DNA from: Macropodus opercularis
Lineage: Eukaryota > Chordata > Actinopteri > Anabantiformes > Osphronemidae
Direction: 5' to 3'
Assembly: GCA_030770545.1 (NCBI GenBank)
Contig: CM061106.1
Location: 3,746,001-3,810,000, forward strand
DNA: 64,000 nucleotides
Shown: positions 23,472 to 33,240 of the stretch, piece by piece
Layout: every line of letters starts with the position of its first letter
How positions within the stretch are numbered: the first letter of the stretch is position 1
The notes under the pieces: generated by a model
Told to the model about the DNA's origin: nothing
Seen by the model: the letters and a program-made list of their open reading frames with translations, nothing else
Databases searched by the model: none
Program-made: the position numbers and the translations under genes

Positions 23472-24121
23472 CTCTGAGGTCAGTAGAGGTTGGAGTCAGT
23501 CTGTGCTGCTTCCATCAGTCTTGTTAACTCAGTTAGTGTCACAGCAGAGATTCCAGTGTTTCCTGTAAAGCTCCAAACTTCTCAGTGAAGCTGTGGCAGA
23601 AAGACAGAGACAGAGAGAACAGTCAGCATCAGATCAGCCAGAAGCTTGTTGTGATCATGAAGACGACTGTTGTTGTTGTGTCAGCTGATGTTTCCAAGCA
23701 GAGAAGATGTTGGTCACCACACAGTTATTCTGTCTTTAATGGACCAACAGGAAGTTGTCACTGAACTGATGGCTCAGCAGTTTATTGACAGTGAAATCTG
23801 CTGAGTCAGCAGACTTGATGCTAAACGTGTGCAGGTGTGTGAGCTTCAGTCCAAGACGTTCAGATGAGCTGGAAGGAAGCTGCTGCACTTCTGCTCTGAA
23901 CTCGACTAAAGTCCCTGCTGCTCAAGATGGAAACTGGAACAAAACACGATTTTGAAACGTTGGTTAAACTGTGTCAGACTGATGTTAATCCTTTAAATGT
24001 GATTTGATGCTGACTGTATCATAATTAAACATAAATTCTCTAATAAACTAAGTGGAAAGTAGCAGAAAGGCTGAGTGGACAGAATTAAACTAGATGAGAC
24101 TGAACCATGATCAGAAATGTC
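23472..24121. other. 3' flank of the NLR gene
   Basis: Probable 3' untranslated sequence followed by intergenic DNA. No B30.2/SPRY exon was found here or further downstream. Confidence 0.4.
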
Positions 24122-24210
24122 CCACTGACCTTAGATCTGCTCTTAGTGAGTCAGTGTGATGCTCCACTGACCTTAGATCTGCTCTTAGTGAGTCAGTGTG
24201 ATGCTCCGCT
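24122..24210. repeat. 42-bp minisatellite, left part
   Basis: Two full copies (24122-24163 and 24164-24205) of a 42-bp unit containing GACCTTAGATCTGCTCTTAG, plus CCGCT, the start of a third. The array is cut here by the LTR element and continues at 30777. Confidence 0.9.
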
Positions 24211-24953
24211 TGTTACGGCTACGCTCTCTAACTGACTAAGGTACCAGGGGTAGGAGCGCCTGAGCCCCTGGTACTGTCCGTAAATCGCCACTGGGTGACG
24301 CCAAACTAACAAGAGGGAGGGGGAGCTCAACCTAGAGCCTCTACCCCACTCATAAGACTCACTAGCACGAAGACAGGGCTGCTCTCACTGGAGCCGGTGC
24401 CCACTCTAACAAACCGGATGGTGAGGACCCAATTGCACGAACCCAAGACAGGAGCACCATTAAATGATAATTTAATCTTAAGGAAAAGAAAACAGACATA
24501 AACTAAACACAAACACCGGTGGTTACAAACTATAAGTAAGTGACCTAAACCTAGACAAACATGGGCTACAAAACTTAACATAGAACTAAGACAAAACACA
24601 ATACACACTCTGACAAAACCCAAGGCTACAAAAACCTAAACACTAAACAAAGCTGTCTGTGAAGGTTCTCATTCATCCAGGTCAAGTTGTCTGAAGGTTG
24701 AGTCATGGCAACTGGACTTCTTCTAGTTAGTAGAAACGTTTCACCACCTATCCAGGTGGCTTCTTCAGTCTGTGGGAAGTTGGTGGAGACCACTAATTTA
24801 TCCTCCAGTTGGGTTTCACTTAACACCTGTGAAGAATGGGCTCGTTATGCGAACAGAGGGGGGTGTGAGGGTAGTGAGTAGGTGTGAATCCTCAACTACC
24901 GTGACTCCTCCTACAACCATTACAGGGTCGTTAAGTGTCTCCTTTGTGGGGGA

Positions 24954-26330
24954 CGTGTGAAGTGGCCTTGATCTTCCTGGGCATAGTTGAAAGGGCAGCA
25001 TGGTAAATGGGAGACAAATTGTGTCTGAGGCCCCCACCTCTGTTGAGAGAGGGGCTGTTCACCTGGACATGTATGGCTTCTCTGACGCCTCGTTCAAACC
25101 ACCTGTCTTCTCTGTCCAGAATGTGAACGTTGTTGTCATCAAATGAGTGGCCTTTGTCATTTAAGTGGAGATACACGGCAGATACTGGTCCTGATGTGTT
25201 GTTCCTCCTATGCTGGGCCATCCTCTTGTGTAATGGCTGTTTGGTTTCACCAATGTATAGTTCCGAGCACTCTTCACTGCATTGAACTGCATACACTATG
25301 TTGCTCCTCTTGTGTTTTGGTGTCGGGTCCTTTGGATGTACAAGCTTCTGTCTGAGGGTGTTGGTGGGTTTGAAGTAGACAGGTATGTTGTAGTTTCTAA
25401 AAATCCTTTTAAGCTTTTCGGACACTCCGGCCATGTAAGGAATGACCAGGTTCTTCCGTTGGCTTTGGGTGTCAGGCTGTTCTGTTGTCCTTGTTCTGGG
25501 ACGGGACGCAGCCTTGTTGAAGGCCCATCTGGGGTAGCCACAGGTCCTGAGAGCTGCCCTTACATGCATGTTCTCCTTCGTCTTGGCTACAGTGGAAGTG
25601 GGAATGTTCTCCGCTCTGTGGTTCAGGGTCCTGATGACTCCTAGTTTGTGCTGAAGGGGGTGATGAGAGTCAAACAGAAGATATTGGTCTGTGTGGGTGG
25701 GTTTCCTGTAGATTTCTATTTCCAAGCCGCCGTCATTCCCTCTGATGACTGCGCAGTCCAGAAAGGCCAGTCTGTTGTTTTTGGTGTCTTCCCTGGTGAA
25801 CCTGATGTTGCTGTCCACTGTATTTATGTGGTCTGTGAAGGTCTGTACCTCCTGGATCTTGATCTTCACCCAGGTGTCATCCACATATCTGAACCAATGG
25901 GTTGGAGCTGTACCTGAGAAAGAGTCAAGAGCTTTCTTCTCCACTTCTTCCATATATAGGTTGGCCACAATAGGTGACACAGGAGAGCCCATAGCGCAGC
26001 CATGCCTCTGTCTGTAGAAGTCCCCTCTATAGCTGAAATATGTGGTGTTAAGGCATAAGTCCAGGAGTGAACAAATCTGACCTGGGTTGAGGTTGCTTCT
26101 GGCGCTGAGGGTGCTGTCCTCTTCCAGTCTTTTCCTAACAGCTGTTAGAGCATCGCTGGTGGGGATGCTGGTGAAGAGTGATGTAACATCAAACGAAACC
26201 ATGGTTTCATCCAATTCCAGTTTCAGGCCTCTGACCTTGTCTGCAAATTCCTCTGAGTTTCGGATGTGATGGTCTGTGTGTCCAACCAGAGGTGCCAGGA
26301 TAGTGGCCAAGTGTTTCGCAATGTTATATG
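24954..26330 (-). CDS. Penelope-like polyprotein fragment: reverse transcriptase plus GIY-YIG endonuclease, 5'-truncated
   Basis: Open frame on the minus strand. The true element sequence begins near FTYNIAKHLATIL. It has RT motif A (SFDVTSLFTSIP), then GCAMGSPVSPIVANLYME, the catalytic YVDD (RYVDDTW), and at the C-terminus the GIY-YIG fold (IVYAVQC, then ELYIGET). It ends KGDT and stop. No internal stop is present. The RT fingers and the N-terminal part are missing, so it is not a complete enzyme. The open frame upstream to 26511 is antisense of the second copy and is not real. In Penelope elements the RT copies RNA at a nick made by the GIY-YIG endonuclease. Confidence 0.85.
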
Positions 26331-26333
26331 TGA

Positions 26334-26862
26334 ACGGAAGAACCTGGTCATTCCTTACATGGCCGGAGTGTCCGAAAAGCTTAAAAGGATTTTTAGAAAC
26401 TACAACATACCTGTCTACTTCAAACCCACCAACACCCTCAGACAGAAGCTTGTACATCCAAAGGACCCGACACCAAAACACAAGAGGAGCAACATAGTGT
26501 ATGCAGTTCAATGCAGTGAAGAGTGCTCGGAACTATACATTGGTGAAACCAAACAGCCATTACACAAGAGGATGGCCCAGCATAGGAGGAACAACACATC
26601 AGGACCAGTATCTGCCGTGTATCTCCACTTAAATGACAAAGGCCACTCATTTGATGACAACAACGTTCACATTCTGGACAGAGAAGACAGGTGGTTTGAA
26701 CGAGGCGTCAGAGAAGCCATACATGTCCAGGTGAACAGCCCCTCTCTCAACAGAGGTGGGGGCCTCAGACACAATTTGTCTCCCATTTACCATGCTGCCC
26801 TTTCAACTATGCCCAGGAAGATCAAGGCCACTTCACACGTCCCCCACAAAGGAGACACTTAA
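26334..26862 (+). pseudogene. Second Penelope-like copy: C-terminal GIY-YIG fragment
   Basis: The plus strand encodes about 175 residues ending KGDT, identical by eye to the C-terminus of the minus-strand copy, with IVYAVQC and ELYIGET of GIY-YIG. It lacks the whole RT domain. The upstream frame is antisense of the first copy. Confidence 0.85.
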
Positions 26863-27790
26863 CGACCCTGTAATGGTTGTAGGAGGAGTCACGGTAGTTG
26901 AGGATTCACACCTACTCACTACCCTCACACCCCCCTCTGTTCGCATAACGAGCCCATTCTTCACAGGTGTTAAGTGAAACCCAACTGGAGGATAAATTAG
27001 TGGTCTCCACCAACTTCCCACAGACTGAAGAAGCCACCTGGATAGGTGGTGAAACGTTTCTACTAACTAGAAGAAGTCCAGTTGCCATGACTCAACCTTC
27101 AGACACTAAACAAAGCTGAACACAACAAGACATCCAAAATACAAAGCTGTAGACAAACCATAGGTAGCAGACAAACAGGGGATAATCAACAAACAAACCA
27201 TAGACTACAGAATCAAATGTGACAATCATTACTTACAGACAGACATACATAACCACGTAACCTCCTACAATCAGCCAGCAAACCAAAGACAAACAGAGGA
27301 ACTTAAATACTACACAAACAGGAAATCAAAACCAGGTGAAAACAATAACGAGCCAAACCAGGAAGTAACAAAAATAAAGAAGTGGAACCACAGCGCCCTC
27401 CAGCGGTTGGAGGGCCGAACTGTTACAGAGCCCCCTCCCCACGGCCGGATCCCAGACGGCCCAAAACAAACAGCCACTTCGGCAGGAGACGAACAAAACA
27501 AGCTGAGGAGAACACCCAAACAAGACAAAGACGATCAAACACCTGAAACAAGATACAAACAATGTACAAAGCAAGCAAAACTAAACTTATTAATTTCAAA
27601 AGTCTGAAACTCAAACGAAAACTCCTTCTTGGGGAACTAGTCCAAACTAAATCCATTGATGGAGAATTAAGGCGAGGCAGGCCTCCTCCCAGCATCATCT
27701 GGGGACCAACAGGTATCTCTAACAGGAGGAACCAAACAAAACTCAGTCTTTCTTACAAGAAAACAAATAGTCCAAACCGAAAGTGTCCCA

Positions 27791-29968
27791 TCAAGGCGGG
27801 CGAAGATGAGCACATGCTCTACCCAGCAGCAGCTGGGGACAGAACGGAGTCTCTGGCTCCGAAACAGCCGGAAGAAAACCCCTTGGTGGCCGGCGGCGAA
27901 AGAGGCAGGGCCAAGCAAGCGGCATGATTCTCCTGGAGGCCGGCAGGACAGGATCCTTCCCTGGACATAACCGGATGGCAGCTCCGGGCTCCGGGGCAGG
28001 CAAGGAGAGCGTCATGGCAGCGCCGGGCTCCGGGACGGACGAGGTGGGTAACTCGGCAGCGCCGAGCTCCGGGACGGACGGGGTGAGTGTTTCGGCAGCA
28101 CCGGAGTCCAAAGAAGACGAGGTGAGCAGGCCGGCGGCGGTGAGCAGGTCAGCGGCGCCGAGCTCCAGGACGGACGAGGAGAGCGATCCGGCGACGCCGG
28201 GCTCCGAGACAGACGGGACGAGGTGTTCTGCGGCGCCGGGCTCCGAAGCAAACGAGACGAGTAGTTCTGCGGCGGACGAGATGAGTGGTTCGGCAGCACC
28301 GGGCTCCGAGGAAGACGAGGTGAGCGGTTCGGCAGCGGTGAGCTCCGAGGCGGACGAGGTGAATGGTTCGGCAGCGCCGAGCTCCGCAGCAGGCGAGATG
28401 AGCGGTGCGGCAGCGCCGAGCTCCGAGACAGACGAGGTGAGCGATGCGGCAGCGCCGAGCTCCGAGACAGACGAGGTGAGCGATGCGGCAGCGCCGGGCT
28501 CCGAGACGGACGAGGTGAGCGATGCGGCAGCGCCGGGCTCCGAGACGGACGAGGTGAGCGATGCGGCAGCGCCAGGTTCCGCAGAAGAGGAGATGAGTAG
28601 TTCAGCAGCAGATTCCGAAGCAAACGAGGTAAGCGGTTCGGCAGTGCCGAACTCTGAAGCAGACGAGATGAGAGGTTCGGCGGCGGTGAGCTCCGGGGCG
28701 GATGAGGGCGTGGCGAAGAACCCAGGCGGATTGTTGCGGGCGGTCGAGGAGGCGGCGACCACTTTGAGATCGTCTGGGGCAGGACAGGCATCATCCTGTG
28801 CGCAGTCCGGCGCACAGGAAACAAAAGAAATCCCAGGAGTTCCTTCACTATTCTCCGGGGCTGAACAGGGCTCATCCTGTGCGCAATCCGGCGCACAGGG
28901 AACAAACGAGAACCCCGGAGGTCTCTCACTCTTCTCCGGGGTCGAACAAACATCATCCTGTGCGCAGACCGGCGCACAGGGAACAAACGAAGCCCCCGGA
29001 GATCCTTCGTTAGACTCCGGGGCCGAGCATAACTCATCCTGTGCGCAGTCCGGCGCACAGGGAACAAACGAACCCCCCGAAGGTCTCTCACTCACCTCCG
29101 GGGTCGAACAGATATCAACCTGTGCGCGGTCCGGCGCACAGGGAAGATACAAAACCCCCGGAGGTCCTTCACCAGGCTCCGGGGTAGCACAGGAAATGTC
29201 CTGCGCGCAGTCCGGCGCACAGGAAACAAACGAAAACCCCGGAGATCTCTCACTCGCTTCCGGGGCTGAACTGGACTCATCCTGCGCGTAGTCCGACGCC
29301 CAGGGATCAAACGAGGGCCCGAACTCCTGCTCCACAAGCCTCCTTACCATCTCCCGGAGATCCTGGTGTGAGGGAGAGGGCGCAGCGGTGCCATCCCACT
29401 GGCTGCCAGCGGACGGCGCCACCTCCGCGAGCCGCCGCGGTGCTGGAGCTGGTGCTGCAGGTCGCGTTACAGACTCCTCCAGGTGGCGAACAGAGAACCG
29501 CGCTCGCCTCCTAGAGCGCGGCCTCTTCCGAACCGGAATGGTCTCTGCCCTCACTGCCGGACTATGAGGCTCAAAATCTGGGAATGGGGAGCATTGAGCC
29601 TTCAGCTCCTCCCAGATACCCCTGGCTTCCTCCGGCGATAAATTGGTGACCGGCAGAGAACGCTGTGGGCCGTGGTCAGGGTTCAACAAGTGAGCGTGGC
29701 CCAAACGAACGGAAACGGCGGACTTGGTGAGGGCTGCCTCTGGGGGCAGAGTGCTGAGCATGGCACGCTCCAGCAGCTCCCGCTCCTCCCCTACAGCCTT
29801 ACACATTCCTCCGACCCCAGGCAAATGTAAATAGTCCCATAATAGGTCCTCCAAACTGCCCAGCGCCTCCCACCGGCGTTCTAGGTCTGGGCAGTGGGCA
29901 GCAGTGTCCAACAATGTGCGGTACGCCACACGAATAAATGGGGGCAGCTTACTCCTGGCCCGCTCCAT
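27791..29968 (-). CDS. Single ORF of the LTR element: repetitive acidic protein, function unknown
   Basis: A 725-codon frame. I chose the ATG at 29968 (MERARSKLPPF) because it lies about 55 bases inside the 5' LTR border; the frame stays open further upstream into the LTR. Residues 1 to about 165 are non-repetitive with several likely helices, followed by an Arg-rich patch (RKRPRSRRRARF). Then come about seven 27-residue repeats (81-bp units, roughly 28770-29330) with CAPDCAQD, and then many 13-16-residue repeats of the type SEPGAAxxLTSS (roughly 27990-28730). There is no CCHC knuckle, protease, RT or integrase motif. It could be a highly changed gag or a captured sequence; I do not recognise it. 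The long open frame on the opposite strand (27924-29291) is a by-product of the repeats. Confidence 0.55.
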   Translation of the reverse strand: MERARSKLPPFIRVAYRTLLDTAAHCPDLERRWEALGSLEDLLWDYLHLPGVGGMCKAVGEERELLERAMLSTLPPEAALTKSAVSVRLGHAHLLNPDHGPQRSLPVTNLSPEEARGIWEELKAQCSPFPDFEPHSPAVRAETIPVRKRPRSRRRARFSVRHLEESVTRPAAPAPAPRRLAEVAPSAGSQWDGTAAPSPSHQDLREMVRRLVEQEFGPSFDPWASDYAQDESSSAPEASERSPGFSFVSCAPDCAQDISCATPEPGEGPPGVLYLPCAPDRAQVDICSTPEVSERPSGGSFVPCAPDCAQDELCSAPESNEGSPGASFVPCAPVCAQDDVCSTPEKSERPPGFSFVPCAPDCAQDEPCSAPENSEGTPGISFVSCAPDCAQDDACPAPDDLKVVAASSTARNNPPGFFATPSSAPELTAAEPLISSASEFGTAEPLTSFASESAAELLISSSAEPGAAASLTSSVSEPGAAASLTSSVSEPGAAASLTSSVSELGAAASLTSSVSELGAAAPLISPAAELGAAEPFTSSASELTAAEPLTSSSSEPGAAEPLISSAAELLVSFASEPGAAEHLVPSVSEPGVAGSLSSSVLELGAADLLTAAGLLTSSSLDSGAAETLTPSVPELGAAELPTSSVPEPGAAMTLSLPAPEPGAAIRLCPGKDPVLPASRRIMPLAWPCLFRRRPPRGFLPAVSEPETPFCPQLLLGRACAHLRPP

Positions 29969-30022
29969 TTTAATACAAAAACAAAACTTGGGTCGGCTGG
30001 GTCCTGTTTGGCTGGCTGATTC

Positions 30023-30776
30023 TGTTACGGCTACGCTCTCTAACTGACTAAGGTAACAGGGGTAGGAGCGCCTGAGCCCCTGGTACTGTCCGTAAATCGC
30101 CACTGGGTGACGCCAAACTAACAAGAGGGAGGGGGAGCTCAACCTAGAGCCTCTACCCCACTCATAAGACTCACTAGCACGAAGACAGGGCTGCTCTCAC
30201 TGGAGCCGGTGCCCACTCTAACAAACCGGATGGTGAGGACCCAATTGCACGAACCCAAGACAGGAGCACCATTAAATGATAATTTAATCTTAAGGAAAAG
30301 AAAACAGACATAAACTAAACACAAACACCGGTGGTTACAAACTATAAGTAAGTGACCTAAACCTAGACAAACATGGGCTACAAAACTTAACATAGAACTA
30401 AGACAAAACACAATACACACTCTGACAAAACCCAAGGCTACAAAAACCTAAACACTAAACAAAGCTGAACACAACAAGACATCCAAAATACAAAGCTGTA
30501 GACAAACCATAGGTAGCAGACAAACAGGGGATAATCAACAAACAAACCATAGACTACAGAATCAAATGTGACAATCATTACTTACAGACAGACACACATA
30601 ACCACGTAACCTCCTACAATCAGCCAGCAAACCAAAGACAAACAGAGGAACTTAAATACTACACAAACAGGAAATCAAAACCAGGTGAAAACAATAACGA
30701 GCCAAACCAGGAAGTAACAAAAATAAAGAAGTGGAACCACAGCGCCATCCAGCGGTTGGAGGGCCGAACTGTTACA
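30023..30776 (-). repeat. 5' LTR of the element (754 bp)
   Basis: Uninterrupted LTR, near identical to the two-piece LTR at 24211-27427. By eye it differs at 30050 (A for C), near 30596 (C for T) and near 30747 (A for C). It should hold the element promoter. Confidence 0.9.
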
Positions 30777-30986
30777 CCGCTGACCTTAGATCTGCTCTTA
30801 GTGAGTCAGTGTGATGCTCCGCTGACCTTAGATCTGCTCTTAGTGAGTCAGTGTGATGCTCCACTGACCTTAGATCTGCTCTTAGTGAGTCAGTGTGATG
30901 CTCCACTGACCTTAGATCTGCTCTTAGTGAGTCAGTGTGACGCTCCACTGACCTTAGATCTGCTCTTAGTGAGTCAGTGTGATGCT
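30777..30986. repeat. 42-bp minisatellite, right part
   Basis: Five copies starting at 30777, 30819, 30861, 30903 and 30945, then a partial unit. The 42-bp length is a multiple of three, which leaves long open frames on both strands; these are not genes. Confidence 0.92.
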
Positions 30987-32639
30987 CCACTGACGTGTTC
31001 TCACATGTGTGGATGTGTGTGTGATGTCAGTTGGTGTCATTTGTCTCATTAGTGTGGACAGAATGACTTTTGCCTTAATGTGAGCAACATCTAGTTTGGT
31101 CCAGGGCAGAGCTTTATTTTCAGCAGTAGGGGGCAGTGGAGGCTGTGGTTTGGACCAGCGTGAGTTTCTGTGTCCTTCATACCGGAGGAGAACTCAGCCA
31201 AGTGAAGCCACGTTTCCCGTGTGTCATCGTCTCTTTCCTGTGTTTCAGGATCTATATCTGTCTACAGATGCTGCAGCTGGTACCTGTGACATGAGCTGAA
31301 TATGTCCATGAAGCGCTGGTTAGAAATGTTGACACATGGAGCCATGAAACCACGACGCTCTTCAGAAGTTCTCTCCAACAAAGCATTGTTCATTCCCTCA
31401 ACTCATTTAACAGAGTGAGATCATCATCACAACAATAAAGGTGTTGTCACAACTCAACATTAAGACATTTGAGGAGTTTGAGTCCTTGAAGAGCTGAAAT
31501 CCTCAGAACAAGGTTTGGATGGAATCTGTGATGGACAAGACAAACTAGTTGGAGCCTCTGTTTCAAAGACTGAGACGTTTAAGGAAGCTGGGAATTAATA
31601 AGTGTTTACCTTTCAGGACCAGCCTCGTTCTCTCAAAGTGTCTATTTAATGAAAACATAACATAAAACTACTCCAGTTTTATTTTTCAATGCTTAATAAC
31701 CTGTGTATTAATTTCACACATAACAACCCAGAGATCCTGTAAAAACTTGGTTGTGTCAGTACAAACGTTGTTAAACGTGTGTTGATGCTTCTTCAACTTG
31801 GTGAATTAAACTGTCTCTAAAAACAGTCAAGGCTTGTTCTGTGTTTTCTTAAAGTCTCTGAGGTTTAACACACACAGGCCTGTGTGTGTGTGAGGCTGTT
31901 AAAACCAAAGAGCAGGAGGCAGACGATGCTTCAGCTCAGTCCTCAGTGACAGTGAGCTTCTGAGTCATCTAGACCCATTTAGGAGAAGATTTAACTAGAT
32001 ATTAAATAAAGCTTGATGGAAAAGCACAACATCCAACACTTTAGCACGTCCACGGTGAAAAGCCTCATCCAACGCTACAACAAAACACAGACACGAATTA
32101 AAGTTAGTGAAAAACGTCCCTTGAGGAAGTGACGTCTGAAAATTCTTCACAAGTTTCACAGAACGTGTCCAGTTCATTCCCTCTGCGTCTAAAACTGAGG
32201 AGGAAAAGCTGAGAACACACAAGATTCTGGAGATCGGTTGAGAATTCAGCAAAGGAGAAGCTGTTAGAAGGAATCAGAAGGAAACAGCAGCTCATTAGAC
32301 TGTTTAACACTGATATACACAAACTACACAACCTCACAAGAACAGAGGATCACAAACACAAAACACAGCTGACACCCTGAGTCTATGAAGGAACAACGTG
32401 GAAGCTTGGATGCGTCTGGCGTTGGTGGAGATTCTCCACAGAGTCCAACTCTGCTCCAGTCCAACGAGAACAAAGACGTCGCAGGAGGCACAATTACAAC
32501 AAAGCATCAAATCTCTGGAGATGAGCTGCTTCTCCACACGACGACGTCCTGCTAGAAGAAACTAAAGTCAGAGCTGAACACAACAGGACAGGAAACTAGA
32601 AGGACTATGAGAGAAGGAGGCAGCAGCCAATCACCTTCT
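30987..32639. other. No gene recognised
   Basis: Neither strand shows a domain. A short (TG)n run lies near 31870-31890. Confidence 0.35.
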
Positions 32640-32900
32640 CAGAGAGGATGACGCGCTGCAGCAAACCAGACTGTGGTGGAGGTGTGAGGACGTATTTGAT
32701 GGTGGAGAGTAGACGTTCACCAGCATCTTTACGGGGAGGTGGAGCTCAGGAAGGTCAACCTCTGCTGAGCCTTCTTGGTGAGGGAGCTGATGTTCTGCTC
32801 CCACTGGAGCTCCTGAGTGGTGATGGTGCCCAGGAAGCAGAAAGACAGAGGTCACAGAGGATGATGGGGGGGTCTGATGCAAAGCTTCAGTTAATACTTC
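32640..32900 (-). mobile_element. Rex-like LINE fragment, reverse-transcriptase end
   Basis: The minus strand, with frameshifts, encodes FCFLGTITTQELQWEQNI, then KKAQQRLTFL, then TTVWFAAA. This is the order of conserved blocks near the C-terminus of Rex1-type and related LINE reverse transcriptases. Short and broken. Confidence 0.5.
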
Positions 32901-32975
32901 ATCTCAGGTTTTTAACAAGCCACATGATCAGTGACATTTCAACAGCTAACCCACATCATCGTGTCTCCATCTACC

Positions 32976-33240
32976 AGCTGCCCTTTCAACTATGCCCAGG
33001 AAGATCAAGACCACTCACACGTCCATGAAGGACCCACTGAACGACCCTGTAACGGTGGAGGAGGAGTCAGTAGTTGAGTTTACACCTACTCACTGCCCTC
33101 AGGCCTATTTCCCACAACGAGCCTGTTCTCTACAGGTGTGGAGTGAAACCTACCTGGATGATGAATCTGTGTCTCCACCAACTTCCCTCAGACTGAAGAA
33201 GCTTCTGGACAGATGGAGAAACGTTTCTACCAAATAGAAG
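32976..33240 (+). mobile_element. Penelope-like element 3' fragment
   Basis: Matches the end of the PLE copies: LPFQLCPGRSRPL block, GACCCTGTAACGGT, and the tail with CACCAACTTCCCTCAGACTG and AGAAACGTTTCTACC. Diverged by about one base in six, so older than the copy at 24.7 kb. Plus orientation. Confidence 0.75.

Larger units (their letters stand above)
24656..27102. mobile_element. Penelope-like retroelement, inverted dimer
   Basis: Two partial PLE copies lie head to head. The longer copy reads on the minus strand from about 26333 down to 24656. The shorter one reads on the plus strand from about 26334 to 27102. Both contain the 3' end of the coding region (GIY-YIG endonuclease) and 3' untranslated sequence, so 24690-25460 and 26334-27102 form a near-identical inverted repeat of about 770 bp. 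The insertion is flanked by the 16-bp duplication ACACTAAACAAAGCTG (24640-24655, 27103-27118). Inverted and tandem arrangements are a known habit of Penelope elements. Confidence 0.88.
24211..27427 (-). repeat. 3' LTR of the element, split by nested insertion
   Basis: The LTR pieces are 24211-24655 (445 bp) and 27119-27427 (309 bp). Together they give 754 bp, exactly the length of the other LTR, which fixes the borders of the nested insertion and its 16-bp target duplication. Confidence 0.9.
24211..30776 (-). mobile_element. Non-autonomous LTR retrotransposon, complete, with nested Penelope element
   Basis: Two LTRs of 754 bp each flank an internal region of about 2.6 kb. The 5' LTR (in element sense) is 30023-30776. 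The 3' LTR is 24211-27427, interrupted by a PLE at 24656-27118. The element termini are TGTTACGG and GTTACA, flanked by the 5-bp target duplication CCGCT (24206-24210, 30777-30781). A purine tract on the minus strand next to the 3' LTR (around 27428-27440) supports minus orientation. The LTRs differ at about three places I noticed, so the insertion is young. No integrase, protease or reverse transcriptase is present; the only long frame is the repetitive ORF at 27791-29968. Mobility would need enzymes from another element. Confidence 0.88.

Noticed and set aside
25296..25917. Several open frames on the plus strand inside the Penelope copy
   Set aside because: They are antisense of the RT/GIY-YIG frame; the opposite strand has the conserved motifs.
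26331..26511. N-terminal extension of the minus-strand Penelope frame starting at 26511
   Set aside because: This part is antisense of the plus-strand copy and only by chance continues the frame across the junction.
27924..29291. 455-codon open frame on the plus strand
   Set aside because: It is the antisense of the repetitive ORF of the LTR element. Units whose length is a multiple of three, with GC-rich codons, keep both strands open.
30756..31052. Repetitive open frames over the minisatellite on both strands
   Set aside because: The 42-bp unit is a multiple of three; no start context or splice signal supports a gene.
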